NCBI GenBank assembly: GCA_963966315.1
Contig: CAWZYX010000001.1
Span: 1-64,000, forward strand
Length of the DNA: 64,000 nt
Source: Winogradskyella_A sp963966315
GTDB taxonomy: Bacteria; Bacteroidota; Bacteroidia; Flavobacteriales; Flavobacteriaceae
Reading direction: 5' to 3'
Shown piece after piece: positions 16,292-25,757 of the stretch. A model generated the notes under the pieces. That model had not been told where the DNA came from. It worked only from the letters and a program-made list of their open reading frames with translations, and did not search any database. Numbering within the stretch: the stretch's first letter is position 1; each line of letters starts with the position of its first letter. Made by a program: the position numbers and the translations under genes.

Positions 16292-17695
16292 ATGAGGAAA
16301 CTAAGCACACTCTTATTTATTTGGCTGAGCTCGCTGAGTTTTGCACAGGTAGAGGATCTATCCAATGTTCTGCGATTTGATGAGTATCTGGCTTATGTGA
16401 AGCGTTTTCATCCAATCGTAAAGCAGGCAGAGCTGGTTATTGATGAAAGTCAGGCAAAACTCTTAAAATCTCGGGGAGCCTTTGATCCTAAGATTGAGGT
16501 CGATTATGACAGAAAAAAGTTTAAAGAGTCTGAATACTGGGACAAGCTCAATGCAACTTTCAAGATTCCTACCTGGTACGGGATTGAGTTAAAAGCCAAT
16601 TTCGAAGAGAACACGGGTGATTTTTTAAATCCGGAAGGTTTTGTTCCTAATGACGGGCTCTACAGTGCAGGAATAAAGATCTCGGCTCTGGAGGGGTTGT
16701 TGATAAATGACCGAATGGCTCAGCTCAAGCAGGCTAAACTCTTTAGGGAGCAGGCAAAGGCCGATAGAGACTTATTAGTGAACAACATTTTGTTCGAAGC
16801 TTCCCTGGTTTATTTTAAATGGTTGCAGGCCTATAATGAGAACGAGCTGTTCCGAAGTTTTTTAGAGAATGCCAATATCAGATTTCAGGGAATAAAACGA
16901 GGTGCAGAACTTGGACAATTTGCCCCTATTGATTCCACTGAAGCCAGAATCGTCATTAACGACCGAAGACTTAGTTTTGAGCAAACACGGGTTAAATTGA
17001 TAAAAGCTAGGTTGGAACTCTCTACATTCTTATGGCTAGAGAACAATATTCCGGTTCAGCTGCAGGATGAGGTTATTCCTGATGCAAACAGTGAACCCAT
17101 AGTAGATGATACTTTCAATATAAGTACTCTGGTGAGCGATACTCTGTTAATCGATAACAATCCCAAACTGTTGTCTCTGGACTATAAACTTCAAAACCTA
17201 GAAGTTGATAAGCGCCTTAAAGCCAACAGGCTCTTGCCCAGATTGGATTTGGAGTACAATTTTCTAACTGAGACCGGAGATGTACTTAATAGCTATAATA
17301 CTGCCAATTACAAGGCCGGGGTTACTTTTAGCCTCCCGTTATTCTTAAGGAAAGAACGCGGAGATTTGCAGGTGGCCCAACTCAAAGTGCAGGATGCTGA
17401 GTTTGAGATCGATGCCACGCGTGTGAACCTTCTCAACAAGATTGATGCGCTCCGACAAGAGTTGGATTCCTACGTCATTCAAAATGAAGTGACCCAACAA
17501 ATGGTGAGCGATTCTGAACGCCTTCTGAGGGCCGAAATTAGAAAGTTTCAGGTTGGTGAAAGTTCCTTGTTTCTGGTCAATACCCGAGAAGCAAAGCTGA
17601 TCGAAAGCCAACTAAAAGCCATCAAACTCCAGAATAAGTTCTTTGAAACCAAAGCCAAACTATTCAACAGCATTGCCATTAATCCTGATTTCTAA
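16292..17695 (+). CDS. TolC-family outer membrane efflux protein
   Basis: A 467-residue outer membrane channel protein. A signal peptide (MRKLSTLLFIWLSSLSFAQ) is followed by two repeats rich in heptad-like helices, and the C-terminal half has AQLKVQDAEFEIDATRVNLLNKIDALRQ and VGESSLFLVNTREAKLIES, typical of the TolC family. The ATG at 16292 is preferred over a GTG at 16286 that overlaps the hlyD stop. It completes the tetR-ABC-HlyD-TolC set. The exported substrate is unknown, as no toxin or peptide gene is adjacent. Confidence 0.92.
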   Translation: MRKLSTLLFIWLSSLSFAQVEDLSNVLRFDEYLAYVKRFHPIVKQAELVIDESQAKLLKSRGAFDPKIEVDYDRKKFKESEYWDKLNATFKIPTWYGIELKANFEENTGDFLNPEGFVPNDGLYSAGIKISALEGLLINDRMAQLKQAKLFREQAKADRDLLVNNILFEASLVYFKWLQAYNENELFRSFLENANIRFQGIKRGAELGQFAPIDSTEARIVINDRRLSFEQTRVKLIKARLELSTFLWLENNIPVQLQDEVIPDANSEPIVDDTFNISTLVSDTLLIDNNPKLLSLDYKLQNLEVDKRLKANRLLPRLDLEYNFLTETGDVLNSYNTANYKAGVTFSLPLFLRKERGDLQVAQLKVQDAEFEIDATRVNLLNKIDALRQELDSYVIQNEVTQQMVSDSERLLRAEIRKFQVGESSLFLVNTREAKLIESQLKAIKLQNKFFETKAKLFNSIAINPDF

Positions 17696-17768
17696 AATCC
17701 TGAGTTGAATTCCTTATTTTGCGTTCTGTTAATTTGGTTTTTGATTTTAGTAATTTGATTTTTGTCGT

Positions 17769-19121
17769 ATGAACATTCATTTTATTGCTATAGGAGGTGC
17801 GGCAATGCACAATCTGGCACTGGCTCTTCATGAAAAAGGGTATAAAATTACCGGAAGTGATGATGCTATTTTCGATCCTTCTAAGTCCCGTTTAGCCTCA
17901 AAAGGTTTGCTACCAGAGCAATTTGGATGGTTTCCCGAAAGGATAAATAAAGATCTCGATGCTGTTATTCTTGGAATGCATGCCAAAGAAGATAATCCTG
18001 AATTGCTTCGTGCTCAGGAGCTTGGTCTGAACATATATAGTTATCCGGAGTTTTTGTTTGAGCAGTCGAAGGAAAAAACCAGAGTTGTCATTGGCGGCAG
18101 TCACGGAAAGACCACAATTACAGCCATGATCCTGCACGTGATGAATTATCATGAAAGGGATGTTGATTTTATGGTGGGTGCCCAATTGGAAGGTTTTGAC
18201 GTGATGGTAAAACTGACCGAAGACAACGACTTCATTGTCCTGGAAGGGGATGAGTACTTGAGTTCGCCAATTGATAAGCGACCAAAGTTTCATTTGTATC
18301 AACCAAACATTGCCCTGATCAGCGGTATCGCCTGGGATCATATTAATGTTTTTCCAACTTTTGACAAGTATGTGGAGCAATTCAAAATCTTTGTTGATTC
18401 AATCGTAAGTGGGGGAAGTATCAATTACAATGCAGAAGATGCAGAAGTAGAAAAAATTGTGGAAGCATCGGAAAATCAAATAAGAAAGATTCCTTATTAC
18501 ACACCTGGCTACTCAGTAGAGGATGGGGTAACCATGTTGGAAACAGATGAGGGACCCATGCCAGTTGAAATTTTTGGTAGGCACAATCTAAATAACCTTG
18601 CTGGTGCCAAATGGATCTGCCAGCACATGGGCATTGACGAGGATGATTTCTACGAAGCCATTGGTTCTTTTAGCGGGGCCAGTAAGCGCCTAGAAAAGAT
18701 AGCTGAGAACCAAACATCAGTTGTCTTCAAGGATTTTGCCCATTCTCCGAGTAAGGTAAAAGCAACCACACAGGCAGTTAAAGAGCAGTATCCAGACCGT
18801 GAACTTGTAGCTTGTCTTGAACTGCATACCTACAGTAGTCTTAATTCTGAATTTCTAAAGGAGTATGATGGCGCTTTGGACAGTGCAGATACTGCTGTCG
18901 TGTTTTACTCTCCGGAAGCCTTGAAGATCAAAAGATTAGAGGAAATTTCGAAAGAGCAGATCACAATGGCCTTTAACAGAAAAGATCTCACCGTTTTTAC
19001 AGATCCCGAATCGTTTAAAGCATTTTTATTTGCTCAGGACTTCCATAAAAAGACTCTTTTATTAATGAGCTCAGGTAATTATGGAGGATTGGATTTTGAT
19101 GAGCTCAAAGATTTGTTTTAA
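17769..19121 (+). CDS. mpl: UDP-N-acetylmuramate:L-alanyl-gamma-D-glutamyl-meso-diaminopimelate ligase
   Basis: A 450-residue Mur-ligase family enzyme that reattaches the tripeptide recovered from the cell wall to UDP-MurNAc. The N-terminal Rossmann-like part reads MNIHFIAIGGAAMHNLA and KITGSDD, the ATP site is GGSHGKTT at 109-116, and the middle domain shows IALISGIAWDHINVFP and EIFGRHNLNNL. Mpl is distinguished from MurC by IGGAAMHNLA in place of IGGIGMSG and by the DFAHSPSKVKATTQAV stretch. It stands alone on the plus strand, convergent with the MscS operon. Confidence 0.9.
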   Translation: MNIHFIAIGGAAMHNLALALHEKGYKITGSDDAIFDPSKSRLASKGLLPEQFGWFPERINKDLDAVILGMHAKEDNPELLRAQELGLNIYSYPEFLFEQSKEKTRVVIGGSHGKTTITAMILHVMNYHERDVDFMVGAQLEGFDVMVKLTEDNDFIVLEGDEYLSSPIDKRPKFHLYQPNIALISGIAWDHINVFPTFDKYVEQFKIFVDSIVSGGSINYNAEDAEVEKIVEASENQIRKIPYYTPGYSVEDGVTMLETDEGPMPVEIFGRHNLNNLAGAKWICQHMGIDEDDFYEAIGSFSGASKRLEKIAENQTSVVFKDFAHSPSKVKATTQAVKEQYPDRELVACLELHTYSSLNSEFLKEYDGALDSADTAVVFYSPEALKIKRLEEISKEQITMAFNRKDLTVFTDPESFKAFLFAQDFHKKTLLLMSSGNYGGLDFDELKDLF

Positions 19122-19127
19122 GGATGA

Positions 19128-19253
19128 TCAAATGGCTGAAATAATGATTCTAGCGATTGTAATCACCAAAAGAACGACAAGGAGAATCCCGCTTACAATA
19201 ATCTGAATACGTTGATACCTGGAGAATTGATCCCAAAAATTATCAAATTTCAT
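19128..19253 (-). CDS. 41-residue single-helix membrane protein, coupled to MscS gene
   Basis: An ORF of 41 codons whose ATG (19251-19253) overlaps the last 11 nt of the MscS gene, in another frame. The product has a short polar N-terminus (MKFDNFWDQFSRYQR) and then one strongly hydrophobic helix from about residue 16 to 41, with a single Arg at 35. The overlap suggests translational coupling, and a role as a small partner of the channel is possible but not shown. It could also be a chance frame, although its clean membrane-helix composition argues against that. Confidence 0.5.
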   Translation of the reverse strand: MKFDNFWDQFSRYQRIQIIVSGILLVVLLVITIARIIISAI

Positions 19254-21735
19254 TTTCGCCGGATTTTCCTGCTTCACTTTTAAACCCAATATCTGAGTTT
19301 GGTTTTTCGCCTTTGGTCAGACTCTTAATGTGAAGATCTCTCTGAGGGAACGGTATTTCGATTCCTGCCTTTTTTAATCTGTTGTAAATATCGATGGATA
19401 TTTCACTTTTTGAACTTAATCCATTTTCAAAATATACCCAATACCATAATGTAAAGTCCAGAGAACTATCTCCAAATCCTTGAAAAAGGGGCAGGGGTGG
19501 GGGATCTTTGAGCACTGCTGGATGGGCTTTTGCAGCTTCATTAAGAATCTCCATTACCTCATTAGGGTTGCTTCCGTAGGCTGTGCCTAGTTTGATCTCC
19601 ATTCGACGTATCTTGCTTGACAAGGTCCAATTGATGAGGTCGTTGGTAATTAAATTGTTGTTAGGAACAATCACTTCGGCACCATCATAGGTATTTATGA
19701 CGGATGCCCTTACCCCAACCTTGTTAACTGTGCCCCAAAGATTGTCAACCTCTACTGAGTCTCCCGGAAGGATAGGCCTCTCAAAGATGAGAATAAGACC
19801 AGAAACAAAATTAGAAATAATGGTTTGCAATCCAAATCCAATTCCCAATCCAAGTGCACCCGCCATTAAATTGAAAGTACTAAGATCAACTCCCAGGATG
19901 GAAATCGCAAAAATAAATCCGAATCCAATAATCACATATCTGATGATAACTGAAATAGCTGTAGGGATGCCTTTAGGTAGCTTAAACACTTTAAGTGCAC
20001 CATTTCCATCATTAATTAAGAAAGCCACTAAACTCGATAGAATATAAGATGAAAAAAGGACAATAAAGAACAACAGGATAGCCCCTAGCGTAAATTCAAT
20101 ACTACCAACCTTATAACTTTCAGTTAATTGGATTTCCATAAGTTCATAAAGAGGGTCTAGCTTGTCAATAATTTTTAGAAAGAACATAAACCACAGCAGG
20201 ATGATCAAAAATTTAAGAACATTTAAAACCTTCTTTTCTACCGATTTTCGCTCTATTAACGAATAATTATCGATAACACCATAGTGTCTGTTAATGATAC
20301 TAATTGCAGCACTTTCTGCAATTAAAAGAGCTGCATAAAAAATGATCGATACCCCGCCCATAAGAATACATACCTTCAGGCATAAGTCTGTTAAATTGGT
20401 GTAGCCAACAAGATTTGAGACAATGGAGATGGTGAGACAAAGAAAAAGCACAGGACTAATTTTGACGATGGCTTTAACAAAATCACCGTTTTTTATTGTC
20501 TTTTTCTTACGGTTATATGGTCGGACGTAATAATAAAGAACTCCTATGGCAATGATGGATTCAATAAGCAACAGGATCCGGTATTGAAAAGAGCTGAACC
20601 AGGCGTATGTTTTGAGCGTGTCAATAACTACCAAGATGACGATATAAGTAAAGATCGCTCTCAGAAACTTGTCTTCATAAGGTCTGATGATTGGTAGGGC
20701 TGATACTAAGAGTAGAATCCCGGTGACATCTATAAAAATTCTCTGGTAATCGTTTGTAAAAAACCTAAAGAGCAGCAAACAGCTAAACACAACAATTACT
20801 TTATCATGCTTCAGAAAAAGTTCTTCTACATGAATTAAATAGCGTTCTTTGTTACCAAGAGGATATTTAATAAAGGACCGTTTCAAATAGCGCACCAAAA
20901 AAATAACGAGTACCACCATTAAAATAAATTCGATGAGGTGATTTGCATTAACATGTGTGACCTCTTTCAGTTTCCTCAGTTGATCTTTTAAACCCAATTC
21001 GGGGATTGTGATGGTATCCGACTCAAGTTCAATATCAATTTCATTCCACAAAAAGCCATGTCTTCTGTATAGATAGTCGAAGGTGTTGGATCTTTTGAAG
21101 GCATCGAGCGCTTCCGAAGCTTCATTGGCTTCTGTTATTAGATTATCAATTTCAGCCTCAGTTTTTAAATAGGAAATAATGCCACCTTTGGTTTGCTCAA
21201 AGGTATCTTCAAGATCTGTTATCGTAAGGTTTATGTTGTTTAAAAATTCTTCAGGAGCTTTTAAGATAATGGTGTCGCTTTTTACTTTCGCCCACTTAGC
21301 CAAAGAAGGATTCAGTTCGTCAATGACCTTGGCATTATCTTGTATCTGGTTTATGATGGTAGATTTCCAATCTTGTAATTTAGCTTCGTATACCCTCCAT
21401 TTTCCTAAGTAATTATCTACCTTTTGCCGGTTGGGATTGGCTTTGATAAAATTAAAGGTGGCTTTTTTTTCATTCTGTACAATACCTTTATAGTTGGGTA
21501 AAAGCGAATCAATACGTGCGATCTCTGAAGAGGGCCGAGTCCTTTTTTTTGCAATTACCAGAAGTTGTTGCGTTTTTCTTAAGTTGTCAATGACATCCAC
21601 AATAAGTAATGCAGAAGGCTCTTCAACATCAGAAGAGTCTGTTTGCGAAAGCGGAACTTCTATTTGCGCATTGACGTTTAAAAGGCACATCAAGAAGAGT
21701 ATAACGACTGATAAACGGTTGTAGAATGCATTCAT
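19243..21735 (-). CDS. Large MscS-family mechanosensitive channel
   Basis: An 830-residue MscS-like channel with a signal peptide (residues 1-23, ending NVNAQ), a periplasmic helical part to about 245, then some ten membrane helices. The pore-forming helix and the start of the cytoplasmic beta domain read GALGLGIGFGLQTIISNF and ERPILPGDSVEVDNLWGTV, the hallmark of MscS. The extended N-terminus resembles the MscK/MscM class. It would release solutes during osmotic downshock. It is downstream of the dienelactone hydrolase gene after 11 nt, so it may belong to the same operon. Confidence 0.93.
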   Translation of the reverse strand: MNAFYNRLSVVILFLMCLLNVNAQIEVPLSQTDSSDVEEPSALLIVDVIDNLRKTQQLLVIAKKRTRPSSEIARIDSLLPNYKGIVQNEKKATFNFIKANPNRQKVDNYLGKWRVYEAKLQDWKSTIINQIQDNAKVIDELNPSLAKWAKVKSDTIILKAPEEFLNNINLTITDLEDTFEQTKGGIISYLKTEAEIDNLITEANEASEALDAFKRSNTFDYLYRRHGFLWNEIDIELESDTITIPELGLKDQLRKLKEVTHVNANHLIEFILMVVLVIFLVRYLKRSFIKYPLGNKERYLIHVEELFLKHDKVIVVFSCLLLFRFFTNDYQRIFIDVTGILLLVSALPIIRPYEDKFLRAIFTYIVILVVIDTLKTYAWFSSFQYRILLLIESIIAIGVLYYYVRPYNRKKKTIKNGDFVKAIVKISPVLFLCLTISIVSNLVGYTNLTDLCLKVCILMGGVSIIFYAALLIAESAAISIINRHYGVIDNYSLIERKSVEKKVLNVLKFLIILLWFMFFLKIIDKLDPLYELMEIQLTESYKVGSIEFTLGAILLFFIVLFSSYILSSLVAFLINDGNGALKVFKLPKGIPTAISVIIRYVIIGFGFIFAISILGVDLSTFNLMAGALGLGIGFGLQTIISNFVSGLILIFERPILPGDSVEVDNLWGTVNKVGVRASVINTYDGAEVIVPNNNLITNDLINWTLSSKIRRMEIKLGTAYGSNPNEVMEILNEAAKAHPAVLKDPPPLPLFQGFGDSSLDFTLWYWVYFENGLSSKSEISIDIYNRLKKAGIEIPFPQRDLHIKSLTKGEKPNSDIGFKSEAGKSGENEI

Positions 21736-21746
21736 AGAAGTTCAAT

Positions 21747-22637
21747 TTAAGAATTGAGGTGGGTTTTAAAAAAAGCAATCGTTCTGCTCCAGGATAGCTC
21801 GGCAGCTGCCTTGTCAAATCTGGGAGTGGTATTATTGTGAAAACCATGATTCACTTCCGGGTACATAAAAGCCTCATAAGTGGTGCCCGTATCTTTTAAG
21901 GCCTTCTCGTATGCCGGCCAGCCCGCATTAACCCGCGTATCTAGTTCGGCATAGTGGATCATAAGTGGAGATTTAATTTTAGAGACATCTTTGGTGTCGG
22001 GTTGTCGACCATAGTAGGGTACCGCGGCACCCAGATCTGGCAATCTAACGGCCATCATATTAGAGATCCAGCCACCAAAACAGAAACCAACTACACCTAC
22101 CTTCCCATTACAATTTTCATGAGCTTTTAAATAATTGAAAGCAGCAATAAAATCTTCCAGCATCTCATTTCTGTCACGTTGACGTTGCATGGCTCTGCCA
22201 TCGTCGTCATTTCCGGGATATCCACCCAAAGGGGAAAGGGCATCAGGTGCAAGAGAGATAAAACCTTCGAGCGCAGCACGTCTTCCAACATCCTCGATAT
22301 AAGGGTTCAATCCTCTGTTTTCGTGAACCACTACAATACCGGGTAACTTTTCCTGTACTCCTTTTGGCATGGACAGTAAGCCTTTGATCGTTCCTCCACC
22401 CTCCGGTGATGGGTACTCGATCATTTTTGAGTCCAGATCAGGGTCATCGGGCTGAACTAATACCGAATTGAGATAATCTGGTGACATAAAGTTTAATAAA
22501 GAAGGCAATGTTAGGCCACCTACTGCGTAAAGTGATAGTTTTTCTATAAACTGCTTTCTGTTGAGCTTGTTATGCGCATAATCATCATACAGATCAAACA
22601 CCTCCTGCTTTATGTCCTTCTTACCGATCTTTGCCAT
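21747..22637 (-). CDS. Dienelactone hydrolase-family protein
   Basis: A 296-residue alpha/beta hydrolase. The catalytic triad of the family is visible: Cys186 in GFCFGGW, Asp233 in ELDTRVNAGW and His264 in NHGFHN. An N-terminal extension of about 70 residues has a hydrophobic stretch (LSLYAVGGLTLPSLLNF), possibly an export or anchor signal, which is usual in the Bacteroidota branch of the family. The true substrate is unknown. It lies 4 nt after the PaiB-like gene on the same strand. Confidence 0.9.
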   Translation of the reverse strand: MAKIGKKDIKQEVFDLYDDYAHNKLNRKQFIEKLSLYAVGGLTLPSLLNFMSPDYLNSVLVQPDDPDLDSKMIEYPSPEGGGTIKGLLSMPKGVQEKLPGIVVVHENRGLNPYIEDVGRRAALEGFISLAPDALSPLGGYPGNDDDGRAMQRQRDRNEMLEDFIAAFNYLKAHENCNGKVGVVGFCFGGWISNMMAVRLPDLGAAVPYYGRQPDTKDVSKIKSPLMIHYAELDTRVNAGWPAYEKALKDTGTTYEAFMYPEVNHGFHNNTTPRFDKAAAELSWSRTIAFFKTHLNS

Positions 22638-22641
22638 GGTT

Positions 22642-23238
22642 TTAAATTTTAAAAATATCGTCTAATAGTGTTCGAATGCTTGCTTCGCTTCTTTTGATAA
22701 GCTCCTCTCTTGCAGCCCTCCTGTCGTTTGGTTTTCTATCCTGAGAGAGTTTGAACTTCCCCTCCCAGGATTCGATTTCAATTTCAAACATGGTAATGTA
22801 ATCCAAATTTCTGTGCATTCGCGGGTTATTGGGGTCTAATGTGTACTTTGCTGGTTCACCTTCCAAAAACTCGGTCATTGTGATCAAAGATCTTTTCAAG
22901 GCCTCTTTACTTTCGATCGATTTTACCCGTCCACTTAAATGTACTCTGATATAATTCCAGGTGGGCAATTGCTCAGTGCTGTAGATACTTGGAGATATAT
23001 AGCATTGCGGACCATGAAAGAGTACCGTAACAGGTAAATTATCTTTGAGCAGCTTGGATTGAGGATTAAAAATATCGATATGTCCTATGAGTTTACCATC
23101 ATCGTATACCAAGGGTAAGTGGCTGGTAAAAGGTGTATTTTTAAGCACAGAGATGACTGTAGCCAGCGGATAGCGCTTTATGATTTCAATCATATGATCC
23201 TTTTCGGGATCCTGGTACTGTTGAGGTGGGTACTTCAT
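22642..23238 (-). CDS. PaiB-like FMN-binding protein
   Basis: A 198-residue protein of the PaiB family (FMN-binding split-barrel fold). Its start, MKYPPQQYQDPEKD, and the segments YPLATVIS, FTSHLPLVYDD and PTWNYIRVHLSGRV are typical. In Bacillus PaiB acts with the acetyltransferase PaiA on protease genes, but most homologues have no proven regulatory role. Start and stop abut the flanking genes, so it is the middle gene of a DUF1569-paiB-dienelactone hydrolase operon. Confidence 0.88.
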   Translation of the reverse strand: MKYPPQQYQDPEKDHMIEIIKRYPLATVISVLKNTPFTSHLPLVYDDGKLIGHIDIFNPQSKLLKDNLPVTVLFHGPQCYISPSIYSTEQLPTWNYIRVHLSGRVKSIESKEALKRSLITMTEFLEGEPAKYTLDPNNPRMHRNLDYITMFEIEIESWEGKFKLSQDRKPNDRRAAREELIKRSEASIRTLLDDIFKI

Positions 23239-23682
23239 TTACAAACCAAATTGCCTGAGGTGGTGATCTAAATGTTTGTACTGCATTTTACCCCATTGTT
23301 CCTTGGTTAACTTACCAAAGGATGGGTGTAGAGGCCAGTTGACCTGATGACGCTGCTCGTTCAATGTGGCGAGCAGTTCAAGTAGTTTTTGCTTTTCCAT
23401 TTCAAAATCTCGCTGCTCCTTGACTTTAAAACTGGGGGCAGTAGGCAGATTTTTTTTCCAGGGGGTATCGCTGTACATAGATTTCTTAAATAATAAATTA
23501 ACCAACCAATTCGGTTTCAAATTATAGTCCTTGTATTCTAAGATGATGTTGAGCGGCATCTGGCAGTGATGCATCATTTGAGCGGCGTTCATTTTGCCCC
23601 ACTTGGCGTCTGAATCTTCTGAAATTTGATGAATACGATCCCTTATTTCATCGTATGCCCCGTCTTCGAAAATCGATTTCAT
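23239..23682 (-). CDS. DUF1569 protein (DinB-like fold)
   Basis: A 147-residue protein matching DUF1569, which belongs to the DinB/YfiT-like four-helix bundles. Histidines that could bind a metal are spread as in this fold: MMHHCQM at about 36-42 and YKHLDHHLRQFG at the C-terminus. The function is unknown. Its stop codon directly touches the PaiB-like start, and it heads this three- or four-gene unit. Confidence 0.85.
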   Translation of the reverse strand: MKSIFEDGAYDEIRDRIHQISEDSDAKWGKMNAAQMMHHCQMPLNIILEYKDYNLKPNWLVNLLFKKSMYSDTPWKKNLPTAPSFKVKEQRDFEMEKQKLLELLATLNEQRHQVNWPLHPSFGKLTKEQWGKMQYKHLDHHLRQFGL

Positions 23683-23738
23683 TAGTTATTTGTGGTAAAA
23701 GTTTCGATGTTGAAATTTACAATTTTTATCTTTAGCTC

Positions 23739-24449
23739 ATGGCAGATGAGTTTCAATCCTTCAGCATCAAGTCATGGTCTCTGGACGATCAGCCCAGAGA
23801 GAAGCTTCGCGATAAAGGAAGGTCTGTGCTGAGTAATGCTGAGTTAATAGCAATTTTAATTCGATCTGGAAGCACCTCAGAATCAGCAGTAGACCTAAGC
23901 AAGCGCATTCTTGCAAAAGTTGATAATAACCTGAATGCACTTGCGAGGCTCACGATCAAACAATTAATGCAATTTAAAGGGATTGGAGAGGCCAAGGCCA
24001 TAAGCATAGCTGCAGCTTTGGAACTGGGCAGAAGGAGACAACATGAGGAAGTAATGGAATTAAACAAAATAGAATCGAGCACCTCTGTTTATCGTCTTAT
24101 GCAACCTCTAATTGGGGAATTACCGCACGAGGAATTCTGGATCCTCTATCTGAACAATTCCAATAAAGTCATCAAAAGGAATCAGTTGAGTAAGGGAGGC
24201 ATGACAGGTACGCTTGTGGATGTTCGACTGGTCCTTAAAGAAGCTTTGGAAACAGGAGCAACTGCGCTCATTATGGCGCATAATCATCCATCAGGAACAT
24301 TAAAACCGAGCAGGTCCGACCTCCTTATCACCGAAAAACTATCAAAAGCAGGAGCACTCCTGGACATTAAAGTTTTGGATCATCTGATCATTACCGAACA
24401 TAATTATTTTAGCTTTGCCGATGAAGGAATGCTTCCGATTTCTAAATGA
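23739..24449 (+). CDS. radC: RadC/JAB-domain protein
   Basis: A 236-residue RadC-family protein. The N-terminal helix-hairpin-helix (LMQFKGIGEAKAISIAAA, about 76-93) suggests DNA binding; the C-terminal JAB metalloprotease-like domain has the zinc motif HNHPSG at 181-186 with Asp194 as third ligand. RadC was named for DNA repair, but that role was not confirmed in E. coli, and the function of the family remains unclear. It is followed after 9 nt by the deacetylase-like gene. Confidence 0.93.
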   Translation: MADEFQSFSIKSWSLDDQPREKLRDKGRSVLSNAELIAILIRSGSTSESAVDLSKRILAKVDNNLNALARLTIKQLMQFKGIGEAKAISIAAALELGRRRQHEEVMELNKIESSTSVYRLMQPLIGELPHEEFWILYLNNSNKVIKRNQLSKGGMTGTLVDVRLVLKEALETGATALIMAHNHPSGTLKPSRSDLLITEKLSKAGALLDIKVLDHLIITEHNYFSFADEGMLPISK

Positions 24450-24458
24450 CCTTTCTAT

Positions 24459-25757
24459 ATGCTTCTGGTTTACACTCATCATATATCATCACGACTCACA
24501 TATGTTTTTAACCACATATGCAAGCGCGTGTTACAAATTGAAGTAGGATACACTTCCAAGGTCGAAGATTTTATTGCACATAAAACGGCTAAAATGTCCT
24601 ATACAAAGCAACCTTTAAGTAGTGAGCTTCACATCAAAAGTCACGATATTTTGTTTGAACAGGGCCTGTCAGATCTGGAGATTAAAGTTCAGGATTGGGA
24701 CAATACCAAAGGCTTTTTTCCAACCAATGCCAAAAGTGACCTGCCATACGATATTTTCGCTGCATCCTTCTATTTATTGAGCCGATATGAGGAATACCTC
24801 CCCCATGTAAACGATGAGTATGGACGCTATATGGCCAGCGAAAGTTTGGCCTGGCAGAATGATTTTTTACAGCAGCCTGTAGTGGATATCTGGGCATACA
24901 GATTTAAGGAGGTGATACAAGAGCGTTTTCCTGAATTTGAGTTTCCTGAGCTTAAGTTTAAGGTCAAACCTGTAATCGATGTTCCTGTCGCCTATTATTT
25001 TAAGAACAAAGGATTGTTGAGGACTTTTGGAGGGTTTGGAAGTGATCTGTTCAGGCTGCGTTTTTTTCAGTTTTATCAGCGCTTATTGGTCATGTCCGGA
25101 TTTAGGAATGATCCTTATGATTCCTTTGATTGGATCATCAATCGCCAAAAATCGGTGAAGGAAAAATTCCAGTTTTTCTTTTTGATAGGTGATTATTCGA
25201 CCTATGACAAAAATATAAGTCTAAATAAAAAGCCATTTGTTTCGCTCATTAAATCAGTATCGGATTACTGTGATGTGGGATTAAAGGCCTCTTTTAAAGC
25301 CCTGGACAATCCTGATACTCTCAAAAGCGAGAAGCTTCGATTAGAGCGTACGACCCTGAGGGAATTAACGGCGGTGAGGAACTCCTTCTCTAAGCTTAAC
25401 CTGCCTGTTTCGTACCGCATTTTCAATGATCTTGAGTTTAAACAGGATTATACAATGGGCTACGTTAATGAATTGGGATTCCGGGCGGGCAGTTGTACTC
25501 CCTTTCTTTTTTATGATCTTGATTACGAAATACAGACGCCTTTACAGATCGTTCCTTATCATTGTATGGATTTTGCGTTGCTTCAGTTCAAATCCAATTT
25601 AGATAGAAATCAAAGTCTTACAAAAATCATCGATCAGGTTAAAATGGTCAATGGGACATTTGTTCCTGTTTTCCATAATTATTCTCTGGGTAATTCAAGC
25701 CGATGGACAGGATTTAGGGAGATGTTTAACTTAATACTGGAGACTGTTGAGAAATAG
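24459..25757 (+). CDS. Polysaccharide deacetylase-like protein, probably inactive
   Basis: A 432-residue protein resembling the Bacteroidota group of polysaccharide deacetylase-like proteins that sits beside radC: DIFAASFYLLSRYEEYLPH, FDWIINRQKSVKEKFQFFFLIGDYS and GFRAGSCTPFLFYDL are recognisable. Where active relatives keep metal ligands (an Asp-Asp pair before AY, and a His in a GxHPS-like segment), this protein reads IDVPVAYYF and GLKASF. It may therefore be a non-catalytic relative. It overlaps the next gene by 11 nt. Confidence 0.65.
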   Translation: MLLVYTHHISSRLTYVFNHICKRVLQIEVGYTSKVEDFIAHKTAKMSYTKQPLSSELHIKSHDILFEQGLSDLEIKVQDWDNTKGFFPTNAKSDLPYDIFAASFYLLSRYEEYLPHVNDEYGRYMASESLAWQNDFLQQPVVDIWAYRFKEVIQERFPEFEFPELKFKVKPVIDVPVAYYFKNKGLLRTFGGFGSDLFRLRFFQFYQRLLVMSGFRNDPYDSFDWIINRQKSVKEKFQFFFLIGDYSTYDKNISLNKKPFVSLIKSVSDYCDVGLKASFKALDNPDTLKSEKLRLERTTLRELTAVRNSFSKLNLPVSYRIFNDLEFKQDYTMGYVNELGFRAGSCTPFLFYDLDYEIQTPLQIVPYHCMDFALLQFKSNLDRNQSLTKIIDQVKMVNGTFVPVFHNYSLGNSSRWTGFREMFNLILETVEK

